From assembly GCF_001899645.1 (NCBI RefSeq), contig NZ_MKVV01000078.1, positions 1 to 64,000 on the forward strand: DNA of 64,000 bases. The letters are read 5' to 3'. How positions within the stretch are numbered: position 1 is the stretch's first letter; every line of letters begins with the position of its first letter. The notes beneath the pieces are model-generated. The model saw only the letters and a list, made by a program, of their open reading frames with translations, had not been told where the DNA came from and did not search any database. The translations under genes and the position numbers were made by a program. Origin of the DNA: Pseudonocardia sp. 73-21. Its GTDB lineage: Bacteria > Actinomycetota > Actinomycetes > Mycobacteriales > Pseudonocardiaceae. Shown here piece by piece: positions 7,768 through 16,020 of this stretch.

Positions 7768-8810
7768 CCATGCCGACGATCCGCGGTCACGCCGACCGCA
7801 TCGTGTCCGCACTCGACCCGGATGTGGCGGATGCACTGCGCCGCCACCCCCACGCCGCGCTGCGGGCCCTCGGAATCACCGTGATCGCCGTCGATGATCT
7901 TGGCGGTGATCGACAAGCAGAACTAGGCAATCGAGGTCTGCGAGGCCATGGAGGGTGGTGCGACGGGATGTCGTGGGCAGGCGCCGACGGCATCCTCTAC
8001 GCGCCCACCCCGGACTCGCGGCGAGAGAACTTCACCGTGCTGCACGAGTACGCCCACCGCCTCGTCCGCCACGACGACGAGGCCCTCGACTGGCTGGCCG
8101 ACCGCGCCGACCCGGGTGCTGACACCGAACGACTCTGCGACGAGATCGCCTCGATACTCCTGGTCCCCGATGCCGTCATCCACGCCGCGCTCGCCGGTGA
8201 ACCCCCGACCGGACGCGCCCTGTTTGAGCTGTTCACCAACAACCAGGCCAGCCAGGTCGCCTGCGCGATCGCGCTGTCGCGTCACCTGCCGTGCGCCGGA
8301 GCCGTGCTGCTCACCGATCGCGACACCCACACGGTCGCCTTCGCCGCCGTCCGCGGCGACATCGACCCGAGCCCGCGTAACGGCGAACCACTGCACGAGT
8401 CGCACCCGCTGCGCCGCATCGCCCCGCGCAGCCAGCTACGCCGGGCCAGCTTCTGGAGCAGACCGTGGGGCGGCGCACGCCACGAGCTATACCTCGACGC
8501 CTATGCCACCGAGAAACGCACCTACGCCATCCTCGCGGTCACCGATCTGTGGGAGATCGACGCGCTGCACAGCTCGACACCCCCCGAACCGGACCCAAGC
8601 CCACCGCGCCAGCACCGCCGATGCGGCAGCTGCGGTTATACAGGGCCCATGACCGGCTGGCCCTGCCCCCACTGCAACGTGCCGTTCTGCCGGTGCGGAG
8701 CTTGCAACTGCGCAAGACGCCACGCCCGGGAACAGAGGTGCACAGGCTGCTTTCTCAACATCCCGGAGAACGATCTGCTCGGTGGCCGCTGCAGCGACTG
8801 TCGCAGTTGA
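7764..8810 (+). CDS. ImmA/IrrE-type metalloprotease with C-terminal zinc ribbons
   Basis: A 348-aa protein with the zincin motif H94-E-Y-A-H98 inside FTVLHEYAHRLV, and the downstream DEIASILLVPD segment with the third ligand region, as in the ImmA/IrrE (M78) family. The last 60 residues add cysteine pairs typical of zinc ribbons: CGSCGY with CPHC, CRCGACNC, and CTGC with CSDC. That tail is unusual for ImmA and could sense metal, redox state or a ligand. The gene ends the operon and overlaps the HTH gene by 4 bp. Cleavage of that HTH protein on phage or DNA-damage signals is the expected job, by family analogy. Confidence 0.85.
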   Translation: MTMPTIRGHADRIVSALDPDVADALRRHPHAALRALGITVIAVDDLGGDRQAELGNRGLRGHGGWCDGMSWAGADGILYAPTPDSRRENFTVLHEYAHRLVRHDDEALDWLADRADPGADTERLCDEIASILLVPDAVIHAALAGEPPTGRALFELFTNNQASQVACAIALSRHLPCAGAVLLTDRDTHTVAFAAVRGDIDPSPRNGEPLHESHPLRRIAPRSQLRRASFWSRPWGGARHELYLDAYATEKRTYAILAVTDLWEIDALHSSTPPEPDPSPPRQHRRCGSCGYTGPMTGWPCPHCNVPFCRCGACNCARRHAREQRCTGCFLNIPENDLLGGRCSDCRS

Positions 8811-8937
8811 TCTCCTCCTGCAGGTCCCGTCAGCTCCGCGACATCCCGACCATCCGCCCGACGGCGACCGAACTACCGCAAGCGTCGCCGCGGATGCGGG
8901 TCAACGACGACCGCCCTCGACAGCTGCCGATCGGTCA

Positions 8938-9333
8938 TCAGGGCCCACCGGCAGCGATGACAAGGTTGTCCCCGCTGTCGTGGGCGTTCTTGAACGCGAT
9001 CTCGGAGCAGAACAGGTAGCGCCAGGTGTCGAAGGTGTTCTCGTCGTTGACGAACCGTGCCCATTCCTCGGCGGCGGCGCGTTTGGCCTGGACTTCTGTG
9101 CGGGCGACGTTGTTGTCGGACTTGCGTTCGATGAGCCAGTGCGTGCCGTCGGTGTCGATGGCGATGAAGTCGGGGTTGTACTTGCCGCCGGTGTCGAGCT
9201 CGATATAGGCAGGGTCGTCGCGTTGCAACCACCAGCTGATCTTGGTGCAACTGTCGAGGATGTTGGCGAGGGTGTACCCGGTGGTCTTCGCGTCGAACGC
9301 GACGATGGGCCGGTATTGTGGCGCCGATCTCAC
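8938..9333 (-). pseudogene. Type III restriction/helicase-type C-terminal fragment
   Basis: 131 residues remain of a protein whose tail has the form NPDFIAIDTDGTHWLIERKSD, the PD...(E)xK-like nuclease region found at the end of type III restriction (Res) subunits and related helicases. The helicase part (normally 700 or more residues) is absent: the frame breaks near 9333 and nothing similar lies to the right. It is convergent with the ImmA/IrrE gene. It is best read as a remnant of an older restriction locus. Confidence 0.6.
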
Positions 9334-9936
9334 GAAATCACCCGGTGGCTGCCCTGCACGCTCATGTCACGCCCGTCACCGGGCCCGCCGCACACCGCCC
9401 TGGTGGACACCCCCCCGGGGTCGGGTACGGGTTGCTGGCGCTCGACAGCTGGTGGGCCCGTGGATCGGATGCGGTCCGGGGGACCGGAGGTGTCCGATCC
9501 GGAGCTGGTCACGCGGGCAGGTAAAGACGGCGTATTCGCGCTGCAAGCGGTCTGTTTTCCATGGTTAGGTGGTTGCCGCGAGCTCGGCGTCCTTGGTGAC
9601 TCCGCTGACGGGTGGCCGCGGGAAATCGGGGTTCGGGACATAGATAGCCGCCGAATCGAGGCCCTTGGAGCGGCGGATGGTGCCGATCTTGATGCTAGGG
9701 CCGGGTCCTGATCGATTTTGCCTTGGTGGGGGGAGCGGCCGGAATCTTCGCGCCAGCGTGCGGCGCAGCTACGAGTAGAACGACGTTCTTCCGCTGTTCA
9801 GTCGTTGAGACGCCTTCTTCGCAAGAGCAACTCCTCAGCCTCGATGTGGAAATGTAGGTCGTTCGCCCGACGCGGCTCGGTCAGACTTCGTCGAAACTAC
9901 GAGATCTCACCTCGTCACCGTTCTGGAAGGCAATCA
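9334..9936. other. Non-coding stretch between restriction remnant and secreted-protein genes
   Basis: Open frames here lack the GC-rich third-position pattern of real genes and match nothing I recognise. The last 100 bases should hold the promoter of the secreted protein gene at 9937; no clear box was found. Confidence 0.4.
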
Positions 9937-10308
9937 ATGAACACACCTCTCCCAGTTGCAGCGCTTGTCCGCAGGTGCGTCGGCCTCATGCTGGCGGTGG
10001 GCGCGGCGATCGCCGTTGCTGTTGCCGTCGCCGGAACCGCATCTGCTGGAACGAGCGTAACCCACAACAACTACTACAGCTACGCCGGCCTGTACGCCGG
10101 TAACCAGGGAACGGGCGGCGTCATCTGGAACGAGTACAACGACCAATCGGTCACGATGCTGTGCTACAGCGATGGCGCGAACGTCACCGACCGCAACTAC
10201 AGCAATTACAACAGCCCCCGCTGGTTCCGGATCCGCGACGCGGGTGGGCGAGTCGGATACATCCATTCCTCGTACGTCTACTACCAGACCGGCGTTGGAC
10301 AATGCTGA
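9937..10308 (+). CDS. Small secreted SH3-like protein
   Basis: A 123-aa protein with a signal peptide: basic start, hydrophobic LMLAVGAAIAVAVAVAG, and cleavage after ASA near residue 37. The mature part is Tyr/Asn-rich and ends in a bacterial SH3-like domain (VTMLCYSDG, PRWFRIRD, GRVGYIHSSYVYY) with a terminal Cys that likely pairs with the Cys in MLCY. The start is the ATG at 9937 after CTGGAAGG. The next gene is a diverged paralogue, and the phospholipase at 14644 carries a similar C-terminal domain. Likely extracellular; the binding partner is unknown. Confidence 0.7.
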   Translation: MNTPLPVAALVRRCVGLMLAVGAAIAVAVAVAGTASAGTSVTHNNYYSYAGLYAGNQGTGGVIWNEYNDQSVTMLCYSDGANVTDRNYSNYNSPRWFRIRDAGGRVGYIHSSYVYYQTGVGQC

Positions 10309-10336
10309 ACCTGTCCCATGTCGGAGGGGGGAAGAT

Positions 10337-10693
10337 GTGAATTCCTTCAACGCCGGTTATCGTCGGGCTCGGTTGGCGTGGAGAGTGCTCTGCGTGCTCC
10401 TTGCGACTGCGGCGCTGCCACTCATCGGAACTGGAGTAGCCAATGCTGAAGCGTTCCACACCTCCACGATGAACAAGTCGTGGACGCCGTGGACGACGCC
10501 CCACTCACAGGGTGCGCAGTATTGGACGGTCGGCTCCGGCACAACCGTTTCGATGCGGTGCTGGAACACGGGAGTGGAGCGGGACGGCACCAGCAAGTGG
10601 TTCTACATCAGGTCGGAGGCCTACCCCTTCACTGAGGGCTACGTTCCGGCCAATTCCGTCAGTAGGCAGTGGCTGAGCAGCCCGCACTGCTGA
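10337..10693 (+). CDS. Small secreted SH3-like protein, paralogue of the preceding gene
   Basis: 118 residues starting with GTG at 10337 after a strong GGAGGGGGGAAG. A signal peptide (VLCVLLATAALPLIG, cleavage after ANA) precedes a compact domain with TVSMRCWNTG, KWFYIRSE, GYVPANSV and a final Cys. The C-(Y/W) plus terminal Cys layout is shared with the preceding gene and with the phospholipase tail. The 28-bp gap suggests co-transcription with the preceding gene. Confidence 0.7.
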   Translation: MNSFNAGYRRARLAWRVLCVLLATAALPLIGTGVANAEAFHTSTMNKSWTPWTTPHSQGAQYWTVGSGTTVSMRCWNTGVERDGTSKWFYIRSEAYPFTEGYVPANSVSRQWLSSPHC

Positions 10694-11550
10694 GCCTCGC
10701 GCACCTCTCGGTGGACCGATTGCGCCGCGGCCAACGCGTCGCGATCGGTCCACGCGCAATTCGGTGCGCGCAGGTCTTCGAGTGTCACGAGCGTGGCCGC
10801 AAGCCCGGAATCTTCATGAGAGGTCCGGCGTGTCTTGGCCAGATAGACGAAAGTGCCCCGTGATCAGGGAAATTGTGATTGCTAAAGTCGCAGGTTCGTC
10901 AAGCGAAGGGGGACTTTCCAGGGTGAGGCTAGAACGACCCGCTCGAAATCACCACAACCGCCGACGGTGAAGGGGGCGGCCTCGCCTACAGGGTCGCGGC
11001 TGCTGGCCGACGTCGCCGAACGCACCAGCTTGACCGGGCAGCTGAGCAAGGTACTGGAGGAGGTCCACAAGCCCCCGTTACTCGGAGCAGACCTCAGACA
11101 GCGAGACGTAGTTGACCGTCCCCGCCAGGGTGCTGGTCACCGTCTCTCGATCGCTGGTAACGGGGGCAGACTCTGCGCGCCATCGGATGCGCCCTCGTTG
11201 GTGGAGTCGGTGATCTGGAGTTCGATCGCTCGATCGGCGCGGGCAGGATCGACGGCTACTCTCACCAGGACGAGCCCTTTCGTCGCCGAGCGCCTACGAC
11301 AAATTCCGTTAGGCCCTCCGAGCCTGGGCGATCGCAGCGCCGATGTCGCGGTCCGTCTTATCGGAATCGGGCGGCTTCATGCCGACGAGCCGACCGGCGG
11401 AACCGTCGACGGCGTGGAGCAGGACGTCACCGGTATCAGAAGCAATGGTTCAGCCCAACCTGACTCCGGCTCCCGACCTGCTACGACGAACGTCCTGACG
11501 CTACTGAGCTCTCCCAGGTTTGTGTTCGAGGATCATGGTTTCTTGCGCGT
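10694..11550. other. Degraded region with an IS1380-family transposase remnant
   Basis: Around 10920-11090 the frame starting at 10967 reads GSRLLADVAERTSLTGQLS, which matches the N-terminal part of actinobacterial IS1380-family transposases. The rest of such a gene (about 400 more residues) is missing, and the remaining open frame to 11683 does not look coding. Nothing else was recognised up to the response regulator stop at 11551. Confidence 0.4.
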
Positions 11551-12219
11551 TCAGGGCCGGTCGGCATCTCCCAGCTCGGACAAATCGATCAGTCCGTCCT
11601 CGAGCGCGCGTCTCACCATGTCGCTCTTGGAGGGCGCCGGGCGGCCGTGCGCTGCGTACTTTGCCCGTGCGCGGTCGATGTAAGTGTGAATGGTGGCCGG
11701 CGCAACGCCCATCGACTTCGCCGCCATCGACTTCGATCGCGACGCGAACCACGCCTTCAGCGCGGTCACCTCCTGGATCGAGAGCGATGGGCCCTGTGGG
11801 TCGGAGTTGCCGGCCATGGCCCCGCCCAGGGTGGGCGGCGTGTAGCCCCGGCCGTCGGCGGCGGCGTGGATGGCCGCGATGAGATGCTCGCCGGCTTCGG
11901 CCTTGGTGACATAGGCCATCGCGCCATTGTCGAGGCATCGTACGGCCATCGCGTCGTCGGCGATCTGGGTGTAGACGACGACCCGGCGTCCGGCTGCGAC
12001 TAGCCGCTGCAGGCCATCGAGGGTCGGCAGCCCGGGGGTGAGCTGAAGGTCGAGCACGACGACGTCCGCAGTCCGCGCAAGCCCATGAAAAGCTATGTCG
12101 ACGGAGGCTCCGTCGACCACGACGTGAATGGGCGGATCGCTCTCGGCGCACCATGCCGCCAGGCCCTTGCGGGCGACTTCGTGATCGTCGATCACGACGA
12201 GCGAGATGCGGCGGTCCAC
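11551..12219 (-). CDS. NarL/LuxR-type response regulator
   Basis: The 222-aa protein has an N-terminal receiver with acidic pocket D11-D12 and phospho-acceptor D57 in VVVLDLQL, then a LuxR-type helix-turn-helix at about 150-205 (KSMAAKSMGVAPATIHTYIDRARAKYA). It would be phosphorylated by the sensor genes just upstream and control transcription. It is the last gene of a three-gene minus-strand operon and overlaps the preceding gene by 28 bp. The secreted phospholipase gene, divergent from this operon, is the nearest plausible target. Confidence 0.85.
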   Translation of the reverse strand: MDRRISLVVIDDHEVARKGLAAWCAESDPPIHVVVDGASVDIAFHGLARTADVVVLDLQLTPGLPTLDGLQRLVAAGRRVVVYTQIADDAMAVRCLDNGAMAYVTKAEAGEHLIAAIHAAADGRGYTPPTLGGAMAGNSDPQGPSLSIQEVTALKAWFASRSKSMAAKSMGVAPATIHTYIDRARAKYAAHGRPAPSKSDMVRRALEDGLIDLSELGDADRP

Positions 12220-13289
12220 CGTGCCTCGATCCAGGTCGTGTCGTCCTCGGAGACGACGAGGTACTCGACGTCAGTGCGTGGAGACGGAGCCACTGGTCCA
12301 GTGCCGTCGGCGACGACGTTCACCGATAACGCTTCACCGGTGCCGATGACCGACACCCGAGCCCAGGACCGTGCGCCTGATAGTGCCGCGAGCGGCCCGT
12401 CGAGCAGCGCCCGTCGAACCTCAACACTGGGTGCTGACCAGATCCCGACGGTCTCGAACTCGATAAGGAGGCCCTGCCGTTCCGCGACGTCGGCCCCGTG
12501 CCGGAGTTCATGGAGAAGTGGATCGTCGCTGAGGTCGGTCTCGGCGAGCATCCGACGCAGGCGCGCCGCCTCGACCGCGCAGTCCCGTTGCACGGCGGGG
12601 TCGGTCGGTATTCGGCCGCCGTCGGCCAACCCCTGAAGAAGCGGTTCCACTGCAGCGTCGAGCAGGGCGAGACGGTGCTGACGCGCCGCGTGGCGCGCGG
12701 TAGCCACCGCATCCGCAGTCCGGATGGCCGCAGTCTCGGCCTGCGCCCTTTCAGCAAGGGCTGCGATACTACGCAAAGCCACCGAAGCAAGCCCGCACGC
12801 CAAGGGAAACCCCACCGTCCCCACGGACCCGGCCACGAGATTAAGAACGAAATCGCGATCAACCGGCAAGGTCAAGACACGAGCCACGGTGACCGCCTCG
12901 TGGGCTACGAGGAAGGCGGCCAGCAGCGATATTGGACGGTTGTACAGAAGGATCACACCGATCCACCCGGTCGTGCCGAACGACCAATCGGTCGAGGTGG
13001 TCAGGTACTCAGGCCGCAACGTCCACGTCGACAGGATGGACGCTGCGAGCGTGAGCCCCAACGCTGGCCCTCGCAGCCGGCCCCAGTCACGGCGCCGAAC
13101 CAACAGGACAATTTCGACCGCTAAGAGTCCTAACAGTGTCGCGTACGCTCCGAGCTGAGGCGTCAAGTGATCGTGCGCGGCGAGCTTGCGGGGCAGGCTC
13201 GCAGTCAGCAGCACGGTTCCGGCGATCGTCGTGATCGCCAGGCGGAGCCCGTGCAGTAGTTCCTGCGCGGTGATCCCGCGGTGGGTCAT
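12192..13289 (-). CDS. Membrane sensor, degenerate histidine-kinase-like
   Basis: 365 residues beginning at ATG 13289, which overlaps the stop of the upstream kinase (ATGA). Five or six hydrophobic segments occupy roughly residues 10-165. They are followed by a helical DHp-like segment (AVATARHAARQHRLALLDAAVEPLL) and a C-terminal region where a HATPase domain is expected, but I cannot see clear N, G1 or G2 boxes. It may be a kinase partner that has lost ATPase function, as seen in some actinobacterial paired sensors. A longer start at 13619 would lie inside the other kinase. Confidence 0.65.
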   Translation of the reverse strand: MTHRGITAQELLHGLRLAITTIAGTVLLTASLPRKLAAHDHLTPQLGAYATLLGLLAVEIVLLVRRRDWGRLRGPALGLTLAASILSTWTLRPEYLTTSTDWSFGTTGWIGVILLYNRPISLLAAFLVAHEAVTVARVLTLPVDRDFVLNLVAGSVGTVGFPLACGLASVALRSIAALAERAQAETAAIRTADAVATARHAARQHRLALLDAAVEPLLQGLADGGRIPTDPAVQRDCAVEAARLRRMLAETDLSDDPLLHELRHGADVAERQGLLIEFETVGIWSAPSVEVRRALLDGPLAALSGARSWARVSVIGTGEALSVNVVADGTGPVAPSPRTDVEYLVVSEDDTTWIEARWTAASRSS

Positions 13290-14464
13290 CGAGGCCACGT
13301 CAACCGGATCCTCGTCCCGCTGCCAGGGGCGGACACGATCTCCGCCGTCCCACCGACCGTTTCGACCCGGGCGATGATCGAGGTTCGGAGGCCTCTGCGC
13401 GTCGCTGCGACGTCGGTGGGGTCGAATCCGCATCCGGCGTCGATCACCTCGACGAACACCACCCGGTCCGCGTCTCCGAAGCGCAACTGTGCGCGGGCTG
13501 TCGCGGCGTGTCGGGCGACGTTGGTCAGGGCCTCCGCCGCGGCATCGGCGAGCGCACGGGCGACCGTGGACGCGATGTCGAGCGCCTCGGGCCCGGTGAC
13601 ATCGACGGCCAGTGTGCACCTCGCTGCCGCGGCACGCAGTTCCGCACAGAGGTCGACCGGCTCAGGCGGCGCCGCCGTCCGCATCGAATGCAGGACGGCG
13701 AGATCGTGACGGGCCCGCTCCCGGATGGCCTCGTCGAGTCCTGCGCCTGGCCGCATTGCGACCATGAGCAGGGTCGTTGCCGCGGTGTCATGCAAGGAAT
13801 CGGCGGTCAGCCGCTCGTCAGCGCGGACGGAATCGGCAACCTCGAGCTTGAGGCGGGCCGCGTCGGCCTCTGCGCGCATCCCGTCGGCACGGGACGCGGC
13901 CCGGGTGATCAAAGAGAACAGCAGCCGTCCGAGCATCGGAATGGCGTTCGACCACACGGCGGTGACGACAGTGTCGACACCCAGAGGGCCGGGCTGGGCC
14001 AGGCTGCTACTCACCGCGACGACGGTGCATGCTGCGACACCGGCAGGCACCCCGATCCGCCAACTGGTCGAGTATTGATAGCCCACCGACGCGAAGGTCG
14101 TGAAAGGCCTGACCCACGACTTGCCGGAGGCCAACCACGTGGCGGGCGTCAGGTCCGCTGCGACAACCCCGATACAACACACCACCAGCGCATCGACAAA
14201 CGTCACCCCCCGGACACGACCGCGGATCAAAACGACAAGGTAGATCGCACTCCAGCAGGCCAATCCGGTCATGACTACCAGGGCAGTACCGATCTTCGAT
14301 GGATCCGCGAGTACCGCGACAACAGCAATCGGGATGATCGTGACGACTCGGATGCCGACCGCGTAGCGCCGGCCGAGCTGTAGAACTCGCTCCACCGCAT
14401 CCAGGTGCGATCCCACGCCTCGGCCCTCCCGCCTGCCAGCAGAACCATAGCCGCCGACGTCCAT
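13286..14464 (-). CDS. Sensor histidine kinase (NarL-partner type)
   Basis: 392 residues from ATG 14464. Membrane segments fill about residues 30-180, followed by a HisKA_3-like box (TADSLHDTAATTLLMVAM, with His as phospho-acceptor) and a HATPase domain showing an N-box-like AAAEALTNVARHA, G1 DAGCGFD and G2 APGSGTRIRL. It should phosphorylate the response regulator two genes downstream. The first gene of the operon, it is divergent from the phospholipase gene across about 180 bp, which probably holds both promoters. Confidence 0.8.
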   Translation of the reverse strand: MDVGGYGSAGRREGRGVGSHLDAVERVLQLGRRYAVGIRVVTIIPIAVVAVLADPSKIGTALVVMTGLACWSAIYLVVLIRGRVRGVTFVDALVVCCIGVVAADLTPATWLASGKSWVRPFTTFASVGYQYSTSWRIGVPAGVAACTVVAVSSSLAQPGPLGVDTVVTAVWSNAIPMLGRLLFSLITRAASRADGMRAEADAARLKLEVADSVRADERLTADSLHDTAATTLLMVAMRPGAGLDEAIRERARHDLAVLHSMRTAAPPEPVDLCAELRAAAARCTLAVDVTGPEALDIASTVARALADAAAEALTNVARHAATARAQLRFGDADRVVFVEVIDAGCGFDPTDVAATRRGLRTSIIARVETVGGTAEIVSAPGSGTRIRLTWPR

Positions 14465-14643
14465 CTCGTTACAGTACGAACACGGCCGAACACGGAAATG
14501 TGGGTCGTTCGCATGACGCCGACATGAATCGTCACTCTCAATACTGCGGCTGCGGCCGATCGCCCGCCTCCAGGGACCGATGGGTGTCCCGAGCCCGGGT
14601 GACAGCCGCAAACACTCCCCGGACCTGAACGGATACGCCCCCG

Positions 14644-15630
14644 ATGCGAGCACACCTCGGCGCCCCTACACGGCGCCCCACACGAACAGCCCGGTTGGTC
14701 GCGCGAGCCGCGACGATCACCGCGTTGGCGATCGCGGTCGTCGCGAGCGCGGGCACTCCCGCCCTGGCTTACACTCAGATCGACCGAAACGAGCAGACCC
14801 GATACGCCGTCGAAACGATGAACCTCACCTACTCGGGGTTCCTCGCCCGCAAGGACGACTTCACCCGGGCTGGCTGCCGCAAGGACGGTTACGAGAACAA
14901 CGGATTCCCCTACCCGGGGTGCCGCAAGCCGTCGCCGTACAACGCCTTCAACTGGTCCGACGACGGCTGCAGCGGTAGAGAGCAGATCGGGTTCGTCTCG
15001 AACGTCTACCGCAACCTGTTCAACAAGCCCTGCCAGCTCCATGACTTCGGCTACCGCAACTTCGGCAAGGGCCTGACCCTCAGCCGGACTGAGGAGACAC
15101 GCGCGTGGATCGACAGTCGCTTCCGTACGGAGATGTATCGACTCTGCGAGACGAACTACGCTGGCAATCGCCTGCAGCGCGGCGCCTGCAAGACCAACGC
15201 CGACATCGTCTGGGCCACTGTCCGGAACACGGGCGGCAACTGGGACACACCGCCCGAGACGCCACCTGCCCCTCTGGATCCCACCCCGGCTCCCCAGCCG
15301 GTACCAGCACCGTCACCCACACATCCGACCTTCACCGTGATGAACACCAGCGAAGCCCCGCCCGACGGCGTGTGGTTCCGGAGGAGCCCCCACACTGCCG
15401 ACACCGACCGCGTCACCGGACACGGTGTCTACCGCGGCGAGCGCGTACAGCTGACCTGCTACGCCTGGGGAGACGCGGTCGGCGCCTACGGCAATCGCCT
15501 CTGGTACGCCGTCACGAACGTCACCCGACCGACGGTCGCCAGCGCTCCGAATAGCGGCTACCTCAGCGCCCACTACGTCGACGACGGCGCAGCGGCCAAC
15601 CAGACTGTCACCGGCGTCCCAGCCTGCTAA
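14644..15630 (+). CDS. Secreted phospholipase A2 with C-terminal SH3-like domain
   Basis: 328 residues. A basic start and hydrophobic stretch (ATITALAIAVVASAGTPALA) form a signal peptide ending near residue 42. The phospholipase domain covers about 50-200 with the prokaryotic PLA2 signature C130-Q-L-H133-D134-F-G-Y-R-N; H133 and D134 are the catalytic pair and several cysteines should form disulfides. A Pro-rich linker (about 205-235) leads to a C-terminal domain with VQLTCYAWG, LWYAVTN, GYLSAHYV and a final Cys, like the small proteins at 9937 and 10337. It would cleave sn-2 acyl chains outside the cell. Known prokaryotic PLA2s are usually single-domain, so the fusion suggests targeting to a surface. 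Confidence 0.85.
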   Translation: MRAHLGAPTRRPTRTARLVARAATITALAIAVVASAGTPALAYTQIDRNEQTRYAVETMNLTYSGFLARKDDFTRAGCRKDGYENNGFPYPGCRKPSPYNAFNWSDDGCSGREQIGFVSNVYRNLFNKPCQLHDFGYRNFGKGLTLSRTEETRAWIDSRFRTEMYRLCETNYAGNRLQRGACKTNADIVWATVRNTGGNWDTPPETPPAPLDPTPAPQPVPAPSPTHPTFTVMNTSEAPPDGVWFRRSPHTADTDRVTGHGVYRGERVQLTCYAWGDAVGAYGNRLWYAVTNVTRPTVASAPNSGYLSAHYVDDGAAANQTVTGVPAC

Positions 15631-15731
15631 CGGTTACCGTACGGGCCTGTGTCATTGGCTCCGGCATTGAAGCGCCTCGACTGAGCACGGCATGGCTCCT
15701 CCAGCGTCGCAGCGACGTCGACATCACATGG

Positions 15732-15769
15732 TGGAACGGTCCACTCACCCCGGTGGGCGGACCGTTCCA
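15732..15769 (+). terminator. Strong hairpin after the phospholipase gene
   Basis: TGGAACGGTCC and GGACCGTTCCA form a perfect 11-bp stem around a 16-base loop, about 100 bases past the stop. There is no long T-run, which is common for actinobacterial terminators. Confidence 0.7.
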
Positions 15770-16020
15770 TCATGAACAGCGAACATTGCCATCGGATTTT
15801 CCTCGACGACTACCCCTCATTGTTGGAGGTCCTCCAGCAGATCCCCACGCCGGAAGGACAGACGTTGCATAGCCGAATGCGGACAGTGATCCGGTACTGC
15901 CAAATGGTTCTGTCGGTCAGTCCCGACCGCAGGTGTTCGTCAGCGTCGGCCGCATCCCGGATCTGACACGGGACCAGGTCCGCGAGTTCCGACTGCACCC
16001 CGCCCTCCCTCCGCCACCGA
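15770..16020. other. Short non-coding stretch
   Basis: Only short frames without recognisable features lie between the terminator and the HEPN-like gene; nothing else was seen. Confidence 0.3.

Noticed and set aside
10967..11683. 238-aa plus-strand gene
   Set aside because: Only the first part resembles a protein (an IS1380-type N-terminus); the rest has no coding character and overlaps the response regulator.
12997..13619. Longer 475-aa start for the degenerate sensor
   Set aside because: It would overlap the catalytic domain of the upstream kinase by over 300 bp; ATG 13289 gives the usual ATGA coupling.
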